Below are positions 28,689 through 37,193 of a stretch of 64,000 nucleotides of DNA, in pieces (the stretch's first letter is position 1; each line of letters opens with the position of its first letter). Source of the DNA: JAXLYX01 sp046351215 (GTDB lineage: Bacteria > Myxococcota_A > Polyangia > Polyangiales > Houyiibacteriaceae); contig JAXLYX010000015.1 in NCBI GenBank assembly GCA_046351215.1, forward strand, positions 155,271 to 219,270, written 5' to 3'. The notes beneath the pieces were generated by a model. It was not told the origin of the DNA. It made no database searches and saw nothing but the letters and a program-made list of their open reading frames with translations. The position numbers were made by a program, and so were the translations under genes.

Positions 28689-28712
28689 CCGCGCGGGAGC
28701 GCTCCCGCGCGG
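28689..28712. repeat. 24-bp perfect palindrome between nadB and the DUF4388 gene
   Basis: The 12-base half CCGCGCGGGAGC is followed at once by its exact complement. It lies 42 bases upstream of the nadB start, inside the divergent intergenic region. It may be an operator, or a cruciform or RNA hairpin in the nadB leader. Confidence 0.5.
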
Positions 28713-28800
28713 AACCCGAGACGTGGGCCGATGGGGCTCGTTTCAGGCTCGTTTCCTAGGCGTTTAATCGCCGCGTCGTCGTGGCGGCGGCGCAGACCAG

Positions 28801-28817
28801 ACCTCACACCATGAGGT
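28801..28817. promoter_or_regulatory. short inverted repeat upstream of the DUF4388 gene
   Basis: ACCTCA and TGAGGT flank the spacer CACCA. It is about 60 bases before the ATG. A weak -10-like TTTAAT lies near 28763-28768. The operator role is a guess from position. Confidence 0.3.
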
Positions 28818-28876
28818 GTCCCCCGTTCGGAGGGGCACGCGCGGCAGCCATGCCGCGGAGCGGAGGAGGTGCCGTG

Positions 28877-29629
28877 ATGCCGCTCTATCCCGTCCCGAGA
28901 GAGCCCTCCGAGGGCGAGCCGAAGACCGGCTTCCGAGCGGAGCTCCGGGGCATGAGCCTCTTCGACCTCGTGCAGCTCGAGTGCCAGCGAGACGCGGGCC
29001 GACGCGCGCTCCGGGTCGTCGCGCAGGCGGAGTCGGGCCTGCTCTGCTTCGAGGGCAGCCGCCTCGTGCACGCGGAGACGAGGACCGAGCGTGGCGAGGC
29101 GGCCGTCCTGCGCTTGCTCCGTCTCGAAGGTGGGCAGGTCGAGGAGGCGCGCGTCCCCGTGCCGCTGCCCGAGACCATCCACGCGAGCTGGCAGAGCCTG
29201 CTGCTCCGCGCGGCCCACGCCGAGGACGAGGAACGACGGCTCGACCGCGACGCGTCGTCCCCGCGGATCCGCGTGCCGGAGCTCCCGGACGAGACCCTGG
29301 CGCTCGAGGACGACGACCTGCTCGAGATCGAACCCACGGAGGCGAGGACGTCCATGCCAGCGATGCGAGGCCGCGGAGTGCGGCTCACGGTCAAGGGAGA
29401 GCTGCTCGAGAAGAAGGGAGACGCGAGCGATCTCGCCGAGCGGTCCGCGTTCGTCGCTCGCCTCGGGGATCTGATCGGCGCCTACCTCGGTCTCGATCGG
29501 CTCGTGCGCGTCGACGCGGTGCGGGGCAACGAGCGGGTCGCGATCGCCCGGGCCGACGGGAGCCTCGTGGCGGTCGAGGGGCCGCGCGAGCTCGAGCCGA
29601 ACGAGCTCGTGAGGGAGGTGTTCCGATGA
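28877..29629 (+). CDS. DUF4388-domain protein
   Basis: About 250 residues. The N-terminal domain (about 18-110; GMSLFDLVQLECQRDAGRRA, then FEGSRLVHAETRTERGEAAV) fits DUF4388/PatA-N, common in myxobacterial signalling and motility proteins. The middle is acidic and the C-terminal 70 residues are a mixed alpha/beta part (LGDLIGAYLGLDRLVRVDAV). GGAGG stands 7 bases before the ATG. It overlaps the roadblock gene by 4 bases. A role with Ras-like GTPase signalling is inferred from that partner. Confidence 0.85.
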   Translation: MPLYPVPREPSEGEPKTGFRAELRGMSLFDLVQLECQRDAGRRALRVVAQAESGLLCFEGSRLVHAETRTERGEAAVLRLLRLEGGQVEEARVPVPLPETIHASWQSLLLRAAHAEDEERRLDRDASSPRIRVPELPDETLALEDDDLLEIEPTEARTSMPAMRGRGVRLTVKGELLEKKGDASDLAERSAFVARLGDLIGAYLGLDRLVRVDAVRGNERVAIARADGSLVAVEGPRELEPNELVREVFR

Positions 29630-30168
29630 TCGCCGGCGACCCCACCTCGGCCCTCCGCTCCCTGAGGGACGTGGGCGACCTCCTCGGGAGCTTCGTGCTC
29701 GACGATCGCGGCGGCCTCGTCGCCCGTGACTGTCCGGCCGTCTTCGACGACGATTGCCTCGAGGAGGCCGCATCCCGGATCCTCCGGCTCCGCGAGACCC
29801 TCGACGCGGAGTCCGACCCCCTCGAGCACGTGCTGCTCGACTACGGTGATCACAAGCTCTTCGTCCGGGCCCTGCGCGGCTCGACGCTGGTCGTCCTCGC
29901 ACCTCGTGCCATCGACGTGCCGGCGCTCCGGATGGCTTCGACGCTCGTCGGACGGAGGCTCGAGCGCGCGATCGAGTCCGATCTCCGGGCGCCGTCGCTC
30001 CCATCGGCGCCGCCTCCCTTCGCCGGGGCCCTGCCGCCGACGTCGCAGTCGGAGCTCCCGCTCCCCGCGGCCGGCTCGCGTCCGGACTCGGTGCCCCCGC
30101 CGCCGCCCTCGGGCGAGACCTCGCGCGTCGCTCCGAAGCGGGTCTACCGCGGCGTGCGCATCGACTGA
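29626..30168 (+). CDS. roadblock/LC7-domain protein
   Basis: 180 residues. Residues 1-115 have the roadblock/longin-like pattern (LRSLRDVGDLLGSFVLDDRGGLVARD, LLDYGDHKLFVRALRGSTLVVLA). Bacterial relatives such as MglB control small Ras-like GTPases. The last 65 residues are Pro/Ser-rich and probably disordered, ending KRVYRGVRID. The ATG overlaps the DUF4388 stop. No mglA-type GTPase is in the window. Confidence 0.85.
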   Translation: MIAGDPTSALRSLRDVGDLLGSFVLDDRGGLVARDCPAVFDDDCLEEAASRILRLRETLDAESDPLEHVLLDYGDHKLFVRALRGSTLVVLAPRAIDVPALRMASTLVGRRLERAIESDLRAPSLPSAPPPFAGALPPTSQSELPLPAAGSRPDSVPPPPPSGETSRVAPKRVYRGVRID

Positions 30169-30281
30169 CGGGCGCGCGCCGTGCGCGTCCGCATTTTTCC
30201 GGGCGGAAGCCCTCCCGACATCGGTCGGAAACACCGGTTCCGCATGCTCCAACCGTAGTCGTCGAAGTCCCGGAGGTGTGC

Positions 30282-31574
30282 GTGGCGTCGCAGTCCTTGC
30301 TCGACAGCATCTGGGTGCTCTTCAGCGCGTTCCTCGTCTTCTTCATGCACGCGGGTTTCGCGCTCGTGGAGAGCGGCTTCTGCCGCGAGAAGAACGCCGT
30401 CATGGTGCTGATGAAGAACGTCGCCGTCGTCGCGGTGTCGTCGATCCTCTTCTACCTCGTCGGCTACGGCGTCATGTTCGGCACCGGCAACGAGTTCATG
30501 GGTCTCTCGCTCTTCATGCCGAGGGCGAGCTGGCCGGACGTCGGCACGCTGCCGATCTTCGTCTTCCTCTTCTTCCAGCTCGTCTTCGCGGCGACGGCCT
30601 GCACGATCGTCAGCGGAGCGTTGAACGAGCGGACGACCTTCGGCGGCTTCCTCGCCTTCACGGCGGTCGCGACCACGCTGATCTACCCGATCGTCGGACA
30701 CTGGGTCTGGGGCGGCGGCTTCCTCTCGAAGGTCGGTTATCACGACTTCGCGGGCAGCTCGGTCGTCCACGTCGTCGGCGGCGCCATGGCGCTCGCGGGC
30801 GTGATGGCCGTCGGCCCGCGCATCGGGAAGTACGGTCCGGACGGCCGTCCCCGCCCGCTCCCGGCCCACAATTTCCCGCTCGCCACGCTGGGCGTGATCA
30901 TCCTCTGGCTCGGCTGGTTCGGCTTCAACGGGGGCAGCACCCTCGCGGCGAATCCGGCGCTCATCGGCTCGGTCGTCCTCGTGACGAACCTCTCGGCCGC
31001 GGCCGGCTTCCTCGCGGCCCTCGGCCACGTGAAGCTCCGTACGGGCATGCTCGACCTCTCGATGGCGCTGAACGGCGCGCTCGGGGGCCTCGTCGCGATC
31101 ACGGCCGGCGCGGACGTCATCGGTCCGGGCCATTCCCTGGTCGTCGGGGCCGTCGCGGGCGTGCTCATCGTGGAGGGCGTCTTCCTCCTCGACGAGCTCC
31201 GGCTCGACGATCCGGTCGGCGCCATCGCCGTCCACGGGGTCGGGGGCATCTTCGGGACCCTGGCCGTCGGGCTCTTCGCGTCCGAGGGAGGCCTGCTGGT
31301 CGACGGGGGCACCCGCACGCTCGGGGTGCAGGTCCTCGGCTGCCTGGCCATCGTCTTCTTCGCCTTCTCCGCGAGCGCGGCCGTCTGGTTCGGCATGAAG
31401 CGCTTCGTGAAGGGCAGCGTCCGCGTACCGGCGGCTCACGAGCTCGAGGGCCTCGATCTCAGCGAATGCGGGGTCGAGGCCTACGGTCGGGAGCTCTCCG
31501 GCATCTCCGAAGCCCCCCTGGCCCCGGAAACGGTGGCCGTGGCGCGATCCGCGCCGATGGTGGCTCGATCCTGA
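30282..31574 (+). CDS. amt: ammonium transporter, Amt/Mep/Rh family
   Basis: About 430 residues with eleven predicted transmembrane helices. FMHAGFALVESGFCREKN, FQLVFAATACTIVSGALNERT, HVVGGAMALAG and IAVHGVGGIFGTLAVGLF are Amt signatures; the twin pore histidines lie in the HVVGG and HGVGG segments. GGAGG followed by 5 bases favours the GTG at 30282. The C-terminal tail ends ARSAPMVARS. No glnK/glnB gene follows, which is unlike most amt loci. A strong hairpin follows the stop. Confidence 0.95.
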   Translation: MASQSLLDSIWVLFSAFLVFFMHAGFALVESGFCREKNAVMVLMKNVAVVAVSSILFYLVGYGVMFGTGNEFMGLSLFMPRASWPDVGTLPIFVFLFFQLVFAATACTIVSGALNERTTFGGFLAFTAVATTLIYPIVGHWVWGGGFLSKVGYHDFAGSSVVHVVGGAMALAGVMAVGPRIGKYGPDGRPRPLPAHNFPLATLGVIILWLGWFGFNGGSTLAANPALIGSVVLVTNLSAAAGFLAALGHVKLRTGMLDLSMALNGALGGLVAITAGADVIGPGHSLVVGAVAGVLIVEGVFLLDELRLDDPVGAIAVHGVGGIFGTLAVGLFASEGGLLVDGGTRTLGVQVLGCLAIVFFAFSASAAVWFGMKRFVKGSVRVPAAHELEGLDLSECGVEAYGRELSGISEAPLAPETVAVARSAPMVARS

Positions 31575-31586
31575 TTCACCCCCAGC

Positions 31587-31636
31587 GTTCGGGGCGGGGC
31601 CCGCAAAACGACGGGGGCCCGGGCCCCGCCCCGGAC
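31587..31636 (+). terminator. long hairpin downstream of amt
   Basis: 17-base arms (31587-31603 and 31620-31636, one mismatch; core GGGGCGGGGCCC with GGGCCCCGCCCC) around a 16-base loop. It begins 12 bases past the amt stop and 67 bases before the next gene. There is no T tract, so it may stop transcription with Rho or protect the 3' end. Confidence 0.55.
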
Positions 31637-31702
31637 GCCTCCTGCCACGATCGAGCCGCTCGCTTGGCGATCCCGACGGCGTCTCGATACAATCGCGGCA
31701 GG

Positions 31703-32395
31703 ATGCGTCCTTGGTCCCTCACCACCCTGGGTCTCGTCGCGGCGGTGCTCGTGCCCGCCCCGGCGGCGGCCGACATCTGGTGGTGCGAGAGCGCCGACGG
31801 CGAGGTCTACATCGGCCAGCAGCGGCAGCCCGGCATGCGCTGCCGGCTCGAGGCCCGGGGCGGAGCCGCTCCGCCGCGGGCCACCGCCCGACAGGCGACC
31901 ACGTCCCCGGTCGCGACGGCCCTCGCGTCCACCACCGCGCCCGTCGCCCTCGCGACCCCGGCCCCGGTGCACGGGGATCGCTTCGTCCAGTACGAGGGGA
32001 TCATCCAGGAGGCGGCCCGCCTCTTCCAGCTCCCGGCGGAGTTCATCCGTGCCGTCGTGAAGGTGGAGAGCAACTTCAACCCGAACGTCGTGAGCCGCAC
32101 GGGCGCGATGGGTCTCATGCAGCTCATGCCGGGCACGGCCCGCGCGATGGGCGTCGTGAACCCCTTCGATCCCCGCCAGAACATCCTCGGAGGCGCGCGG
32201 TACCTGCGCGTGCTCGCGAACATGTTCAACGGCGACCTGGTGCTCACGATCGCCGCGTACAACGCGGGCGAAGGCGCCGTCATGCGCTACCACGGGATCC
32301 CGCCGTACGACGAGACCCGCCGCTACGTCCAGCGCGTCCTGCACCACTACTACGCGTTCCGGACGGGCACCGGCAGCGTGCGCGACCCGCGCTGA
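31703..32395 (+). CDS. SLT-type lytic transglycosylase
   Basis: 230 residues. A signal peptide (SLTTLGLVAAVLVPAPAAA) is followed by a short Cys-bearing DUF4124-like start (DIWWCESADGEVYIGQQRQ) and an Ala/Thr linker. The GH23 domain (about 95-225) has the catalytic Glu in VKVESNFNP, then GAMGLMQLMPGTA, NILGGARYLR and TIAAYNAGEGAV. It cleaves the MurNAc-GlcNAc bond in peptidoglycan in the periplasm. It stands as a single gene. Confidence 0.94.
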   Translation: MRPWSLTTLGLVAAVLVPAPAAADIWWCESADGEVYIGQQRQPGMRCRLEARGGAAPPRATARQATTSPVATALASTTAPVALATPAPVHGDRFVQYEGIIQEAARLFQLPAEFIRAVVKVESNFNPNVVSRTGAMGLMQLMPGTARAMGVVNPFDPRQNILGGARYLRVLANMFNGDLVLTIAAYNAGEGAVMRYHGIPPYDETRRYVQRVLHHYYAFRTGTGSVRDPR

Positions 32396-32470
32396 CCCGG
32401 AAGGGTCGCCTCGACGGCCCGGCCGGATCCCTTGGTCCGGGCCGGCGGGATCACGTATCGTGCTCCTCCC

Positions 32471-35398
32471 ATGGCCACGCCGAGCAACAAGAGCCTGCGT
32501 CGAGGACTCCGTCGCATCGAGATGGGCGCGCAGAACGCGCTCGAGCTCTTGCGCTTCGGACGCCTCGAGCCGCGCGAGGGGACTCCCTTCGAGGTGGTCC
32601 ACGCCGAGCGGACCTACCGCCTCCGGCGGTATCCGCTCCCGGACGGGCGCAAGCCCCGCCTCGGCGCTCCGCTCCTGCTGGTGCCTCCGCTGATGATCAC
32701 CGCGGAGGTCTACGACATGGCCCCCGACATCAGCTCGGTCGCCGCGCTGGGTCGGGACGGCATCGACGTCTTCCTCGTCGACTTCGGCGCGCCCGAGGAA
32801 GAGGAAGGCGGGATGGAGCGCACGCTCGACGACCACGTGCGGGCCGTCGCGGACGCCATCCGCCGCGTGAAGGAGACGACGGGTCACGACGTCCACGTCG
32901 CCGGCTACTCGCAGGGCGGCATGTTCGTCTACCAGGCCGCGGCGTACGTCGGGTGCAAGGACGTCGCCTCGCTGATCACGTTCGGCAGCCCCGTCGACAT
33001 CCACCGCAACCTCCCCGGCGTGAGCCCGGGCGCGCTCGAGCAGATCATCCGGGCTGCGAGCTCCATGGCGAGCCGCCCCCTCGCGGACATCGAGGGGCTG
33101 CCCGGGTTCCTCACCAGCACCGGCTTCAAGCTGCTCTCCCTCCGCAAGGAGCTCGCCCAGCTCGTCGACTTCGTCGGCAAGCTCCACGATCGCCAGGCGC
33201 TCGTGAAGCGGGAGAGCCGCCGGCGCTTCCTCGCGGGCGAGGGCTTCGTCGCCTGGCCGGGGCCCGCGCTCCGGAAGTTCATCGAGGAATTCGTCGTCCA
33301 CAACCGCATGATCTCCGGCGGCTTCGTGATCGACGGACGCACCGTGACGCTCGCCGCGATCGACAAGCCGGTCCTCTGCTTCGTCGGCGACCGCGACGAG
33401 ATCGCCCGCCCCGAGGCCGTGACGTCGATCCGCGAGGCCGCTCCGTCGGCCGAGGTCTACGAGATCCACCTCCTCGCGGGCCATTTCGGCCTCGTCGTCG
33501 GGTCCACGGCGCTCGAGGAGAGCTGGCCGACCGTCGTGCAATGGCTCGAGTGGCGCGAGCAGATGGGCCCGCGCCCCGCGCTCATCCCGGCTCCCGTGCC
33601 CCCGGCCGTGATCGAGCCGGAAGACGCGGATCTCGGCGCCGATCTCGACTTCGACCTCTTCTACGACGCCGCGATCGACACCGCGCTCGGGCTCTGGCGT
33701 CGCCTCGGCGAGGCGACCGAGGACGCGGGCGATCTCTTCGATTCGCTCCGCTACCAGCTGCCGAAGCTCACCTTCCTCGAGCGCCTCGACGGAGAGACGC
33801 GCACGAGCGCCGCGCTCGAGCTCGCACGCCGGGCCCGCTCGATCCCCGAGCGCACCTTCTTCCTCTGGGAAGGCCGCGCGCTCACGTTCGCCGACGCGGA
33901 GCGTCGAGTCGACAACGTCGTGAAGGGCCTCTGGGAGACCGGCATCCGTCGCGGTCAGCGCGTCGGCGTCCGCATGACGGGCCGTCCGAGCTTCCTCACG
34001 ACGGTCACGGCCCTGAACCGCATGGGCGCGGTCGCCGTCGTGCTCCCGCCCACCTTCGACGACGCGACGCTCGCGCGCGCTGCGCGGCTCGGGGAGATCT
34101 CGGTCCTCGTGACCGATCCCGAGGGCATCGAGCAGTCGAAGCACGCGTTCGACGGCCGGATCCTCGTCCTCGGTGGAGGCGGCGCGAAGCGCACGCTGCC
34201 CGAGGGGGTCCTCGACATGGAGGCCATCGATCCGGATCGCGTCGTGCTGCCGTCGGACTTCGTGCCGAACGGCGGGCGCGCCCGCGATCTCGCCCTCGTG
34301 CTCTTCCGGGCCACGAGCGAGGGCGAGCTGCGCGCCGTCTCGATCACGAACGGCCGCTGGGCCTTCTCGGCGTACGGCGCCGCCGCCGCGTGCACGCTCA
34401 CACCGAGCGACACGGTCTACTCCTGGCTCCCGCTGCACCATCCGACGGGCATGCTCGTCACGGTCGGCAGCGCCCTCGTGAGCGGCGCCCGTCTCGCGCT
34501 CGGCGCCCGCTTCCACGTCGAGGAATTCTGGGAGGACGTGCATCGCTACGGCGTGACCGTCGCGTACTACGCCGGCGAGATGGGCCGCGCGCTCTCGGCG
34601 GCGCCGAAGGAGCGACTCGAGGAGCGCACCTCGCTCCGGATGCTCGCGGGCTCCGGTCTCCGTCCGGACGTCTGGGAGCGGCTCCGCCTGCGCATGCCGA
34701 AGCTCGGCATCCTCGAGTTCTACGCCGCGAGCGAGGTGAACCTCGTGCTCGCGAACGCGTCGGGCAAGAAGGTCGGGGCCATCGGCCGCCCCCTGCCGGG
34801 GAGCGTCGACATCGACGTCGCCTCGTACGACTTCTCCGCCCGCGAGTTCCGGCGCGATCCGTGGGGGCGCTTCGTGCGCGCGGCCGTCGACGAGCCCGGC
34901 ATCCTCATCGCGCGGCTCGACGGCGCGGAGACGGGTCACTCGGGCATCATCGACGCCGATCGCCTGGGCGCACGCGTGAAGCGCGACGTCTTCGCCCCGG
35001 GCGACGCCTGGTACGTCACGGGCGACGTCGTCCGGCGCGACGGGGACGGGGACTACCACTACGTCGACCGCGTCGAGGACGTGATCCGCACGAGCCGTGG
35101 CGCGATCATGAGCCGCGACGTCGAAGACGTGATCTACGAGGAGCCCTCGGTCGCGCTCTGCGCCGTCTACGGCCGGAAGACCGCGGACGGAGTCGCGAGC
35201 CCCGAGGCGGTGATCGTCCCCGCGAAGGGCGCGACGATCGACCGGAGCGCCCTCCTCGCGCGGCTCGAGGCCCGGCTGGCCGAGCACGAACGGCCCACCC
35301 GCATCCACGTGGCGAGCGAGCTCCCGATGACGGAGGCGATGAGACCGCTGAAGTCGGCTCTCGCGGCCCGGAAGGAGCCGCCCGGCACGCCGCTCTAG
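32471..35398 (+). CDS. alpha/beta-hydrolase / acyl-CoA-synthetase fusion
   Basis: 975 residues. Residues about 1-380 are a PhaC-like alpha/beta hydrolase: PLLLVPPLMITAEVYDM, nucleophile elbow GYSQGGM (Ser about 147), CFVGDRDEIARPE and the His in LLAGHFGLV. PHA synthases use Cys, so this half is not a PHA polymerase by that test. Residues about 440-975 are an ANL adenylate-forming domain with EFYAASEVN, YVTGDVVRRD and a late Lys in MRPLKSAL. The usual Gly-rich TSGTTGxPK loop is replaced by FRATSEGELRAVS (about 612-624). Such fusions occur in actinobacteria. A lipid or polyester role is inferred. Confidence 0.88.
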   Translation: MATPSNKSLRRGLRRIEMGAQNALELLRFGRLEPREGTPFEVVHAERTYRLRRYPLPDGRKPRLGAPLLLVPPLMITAEVYDMAPDISSVAALGRDGIDVFLVDFGAPEEEEGGMERTLDDHVRAVADAIRRVKETTGHDVHVAGYSQGGMFVYQAAAYVGCKDVASLITFGSPVDIHRNLPGVSPGALEQIIRAASSMASRPLADIEGLPGFLTSTGFKLLSLRKELAQLVDFVGKLHDRQALVKRESRRRFLAGEGFVAWPGPALRKFIEEFVVHNRMISGGFVIDGRTVTLAAIDKPVLCFVGDRDEIARPEAVTSIREAAPSAEVYEIHLLAGHFGLVVGSTALEESWPTVVQWLEWREQMGPRPALIPAPVPPAVIEPEDADLGADLDFDLFYDAAIDTALGLWRRLGEATEDAGDLFDSLRYQLPKLTFLERLDGETRTSAALELARRARSIPERTFFLWEGRALTFADAERRVDNVVKGLWETGIRRGQRVGVRMTGRPSFLTTVTALNRMGAVAVVLPPTFDDATLARAARLGEISVLVTDPEGIEQSKHAFDGRILVLGGGGAKRTLPEGVLDMEAIDPDRVVLPSDFVPNGGRARDLALVLFRATSEGELRAVSITNGRWAFSAYGAAAACTLTPSDTVYSWLPLHHPTGMLVTVGSALVSGARLALGARFHVEEFWEDVHRYGVTVAYYAGEMGRALSAAPKERLEERTSLRMLAGSGLRPDVWERLRLRMPKLGILEFYAASEVNLVLANASGKKVGAIGRPLPGSVDIDVASYDFSAREFRRDPWGRFVRAAVDEPGILIARLDGAETGHSGIIDADRLGARVKRDVFAPGDAWYVTGDVVRRDGDGDYHYVDRVEDVIRTSRGAIMSRDVEDVIYEEPSVALCAVYGRKTADGVASPEAVIVPAKGATIDRSALLARLEARLAEHERPTRIHVASELPMTEAMRPLKSALAARKEPPGTPL

Positions 35399-35427
35399 GG
35401 CGTCGGGCGGCCGGTCCCCCGCGGTGC

Positions 35428-35449
35428 GAACGCCGGATCTCCGGCGTTC
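35428..35449 (+). terminator. hairpin after the hydrolase/synthetase gene
   Basis: Perfect 10-base arms GAACGCCGGA and TCCGGCGTTC with a 2-base centre (9 pairs with a 4-base loop in practice). It is 30 bases past the stop and before the next start. There is no T run. Confidence 0.5.
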
Positions 35450-35486
35450 CTCCACCGGGGCGCGCTTCTCCGGTATGCTCCCGACC

Positions 35487-36182
35487 ATGCGCGTCCTCGC
35501 CGCCCTCGCCGTCTCGCTCCTCTCGATCCCGGCCCACGCCCAGGGGGTCAGCGTGCCCCCCATCGCGGTGACTCCGCCGCCGGCCCCCGCGACGACCGCC
35601 GCGCCCGCCACGGCGCCCGAGGCGCCGGCCGGGCGCACGGCCAGCCCGGCCGCCATCGCGATCCAGGAAGGTCTCGAGGCGCTGCGCACCGGACGCTCTG
35701 CCGACGCCCTGCCGGCCTTCGTCCGGGCGCGCGAGTCCGAGCCGAGCCGGCCCGAGGCCCACTACTACCTCGGCGTCGCGCTCCGCCGCGAGGGCCGCCT
35801 CGACGATGCGCTCGTCACCTTCCGCACCGCCCTGTCGGTCGCCACCACGGCGAACGACGCGGCGCTCCGACTCCGCGCGCGGATCGCCGTCGCCGACACG
35901 CTCGAGCGCATGCCCGGACGGCTCGCCGAGGCCCGCGCCGCGTGGGACGAGCTCCGGCAGGCCGCCGCCCAGGGCGACGCGACGATCCCCTCGGATCTCC
36001 CGCGCCTCCGGGTCGAGGCGATCGACGCCCGCCTCCGGCTCGACGAGGAGGCCACCGTCGTTCGACGCCGCATCGAGGAGCGCGCACAGGCGGCGGCCCA
36101 CGGCGCCCACCACGGACACGGCGCGACGCACGGCAGCTCCCACGGGGCGACCCACGGCACGGGCGGTCATACGACGCACTGA
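35487..36182 (+). CDS. exported TPR protein with histidine-rich tail
   Basis: About 231 residues from the ATG at 35487, whose product starts with a clean signal peptide (MRVLAALAVSLLSIPAHAQ). A Pro/Ala linker is followed by TPR-like pairs at about 60-150 (AIQEGLEALRTGRSADALPA, AHYYLGVALRREGRLDDALV). The last 30 residues hold a dozen His among Gly, Thr and Ser (HGAHHGHGATHGSSHG), which could bind Zn, Ni or Cu. The next gene starts 12 bases on. Function unknown. Confidence 0.78.
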   Translation: MRVLAALAVSLLSIPAHAQGVSVPPIAVTPPPAPATTAAPATAPEAPAGRTASPAAIAIQEGLEALRTGRSADALPAFVRARESEPSRPEAHYYLGVALRREGRLDDALVTFRTALSVATTANDAALRLRARIAVADTLERMPGRLAEARAAWDELRQAAAQGDATIPSDLPRLRVEAIDARLRLDEEATVVRRRIEERAQAAAHGAHHGHGATHGSSHGATHGTGGHTTH

Positions 36183-36193
36183 CGCCCGAGGTC

Positions 36194-37129
36194 ATGCTCG
36201 CGCCCCTCTTCGCGGCATTGGCGGTCGGTCTGCTCTCGCCCTTCCTCGCGGCCACCGCGCACGGCGTCTCGATCGCCCTGTTCCCCGGCCCGAAGCTCGT
36301 GCGGCGCGCCGCGGGCGGCTTCGTCTCGACGGCCGTCCTCGGCTACGCGCTGGCGATGGTGCTCGGGGCGACCGGGATCCATGCCCACCATGCGTTCCCG
36401 CTCGCGACCACGACGGCCTCCATCCTCGTGGTCGGCCTCTCGTTGCTCGGAACGGCCCGACGTCGCGAAGCGCGCGCTCTCTCCATCCTGCTGCCTGCGA
36501 TCGAGCACGACGAGACGCGGGAGAGGGCCCGCGAGGAGCTCCTCGCCCTCCTCGATCGCGCGCGCCCCGGCTCGGACGGAGACGCCTCCCACCATGCGAC
36601 GCTCGTGCTGCGTTCCACCCCGGCCCTCGTGGCCGCGGGGCTGTCGAGCGACGCCCGCGCGCGGCTCGAGGCCCTCGATCCCTCCCGGCTCGACCGCCAC
36701 CTCGTTCCCGCGCGCGCCCAGGCGCTCGCCTCGATCCGGGCGACCGACGGGGATTTCGAGGGCGCGGAGGCGCTGCTCGCCGAGCTCGATCCGGCGACGG
36801 TGGACCTCGGCTGGTGGCGCGCGACGAAGGCGCTGCTCCACGCCGTCCAAGGGGGCGTCGAGCAGGCGCTCGAGCTCGTCGGCGACGAGGATGCCGAGGG
36901 CGTGCCTCCCGCGCTCCGCCTCCGCCACGTGGTGGTGAGGGCCCACGTCGAGGCCTGCCGCGGCCACACCGACGCGGCGCTGGCCCAGCTCGCCCTCCTC
37001 GTCGCGCTGGCCGGTCGTCCGGCCCTCGAATGGGCGATGCGACCCGTGGGGCCGGCCACGGATCTCGCGCGGGCCGTCTATTTCAGGGACGCGATCCGCT
37101 TGCCGGGCGACGTGGAGGACGCACCTTGA
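36194..37129 (+). CDS. membrane protein with helical-repeat C-terminus
   Basis: 311 residues. Three transmembrane segments come first (about 1-30, 40-62 and 67-87; LFAALAVGLLSPFLAATAHG, VSTAVLGYALAMVLGATGI, ATTTASILVVGLSLLGTA). A soluble alpha-helical part follows with paired helices similar to TPRs (GDFEGAEALLAELDP, RGHTDAALAQLALLVALAG). No enzyme motif is visible. It is 12 bases from the His-rich TPR gene and probably in the same operon. Confidence 0.72.
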   Translation: MLAPLFAALAVGLLSPFLAATAHGVSIALFPGPKLVRRAAGGFVSTAVLGYALAMVLGATGIHAHHAFPLATTTASILVVGLSLLGTARRREARALSILLPAIEHDETRERAREELLALLDRARPGSDGDASHHATLVLRSTPALVAAGLSSDARARLEALDPSRLDRHLVPARAQALASIRATDGDFEGAEALLAELDPATVDLGWWRATKALLHAVQGGVEQALELVGDEDAEGVPPALRLRHVVVRAHVEACRGHTDAALAQLALLVALAGRPALEWAMRPVGPATDLARAVYFRDAIRLPGDVEDAP

Positions 37130-37193
37130 ATGCAGCGGGCGGCGTGCCCGTCGGAGGAGTGGCAGCCGTCCTGCCCTTCTTCCCGAGCTTCGC

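Noticed and set aside
32471..33600. Polyhydroxyalkanoate synthase PhaC
   Set aside because: The nucleophile elbow is GYSQGG with Ser; true PhaC has Cys at this place.
31481..35689. A 1402-codon open frame on the minus strand opposite the hydrolase/synthetase fusion
   Set aside because: It mirrors the third-position GC of the real gene, is full of Arg/Asp/Val/Glu runs, has no motif and covers clear domains on the other strand.
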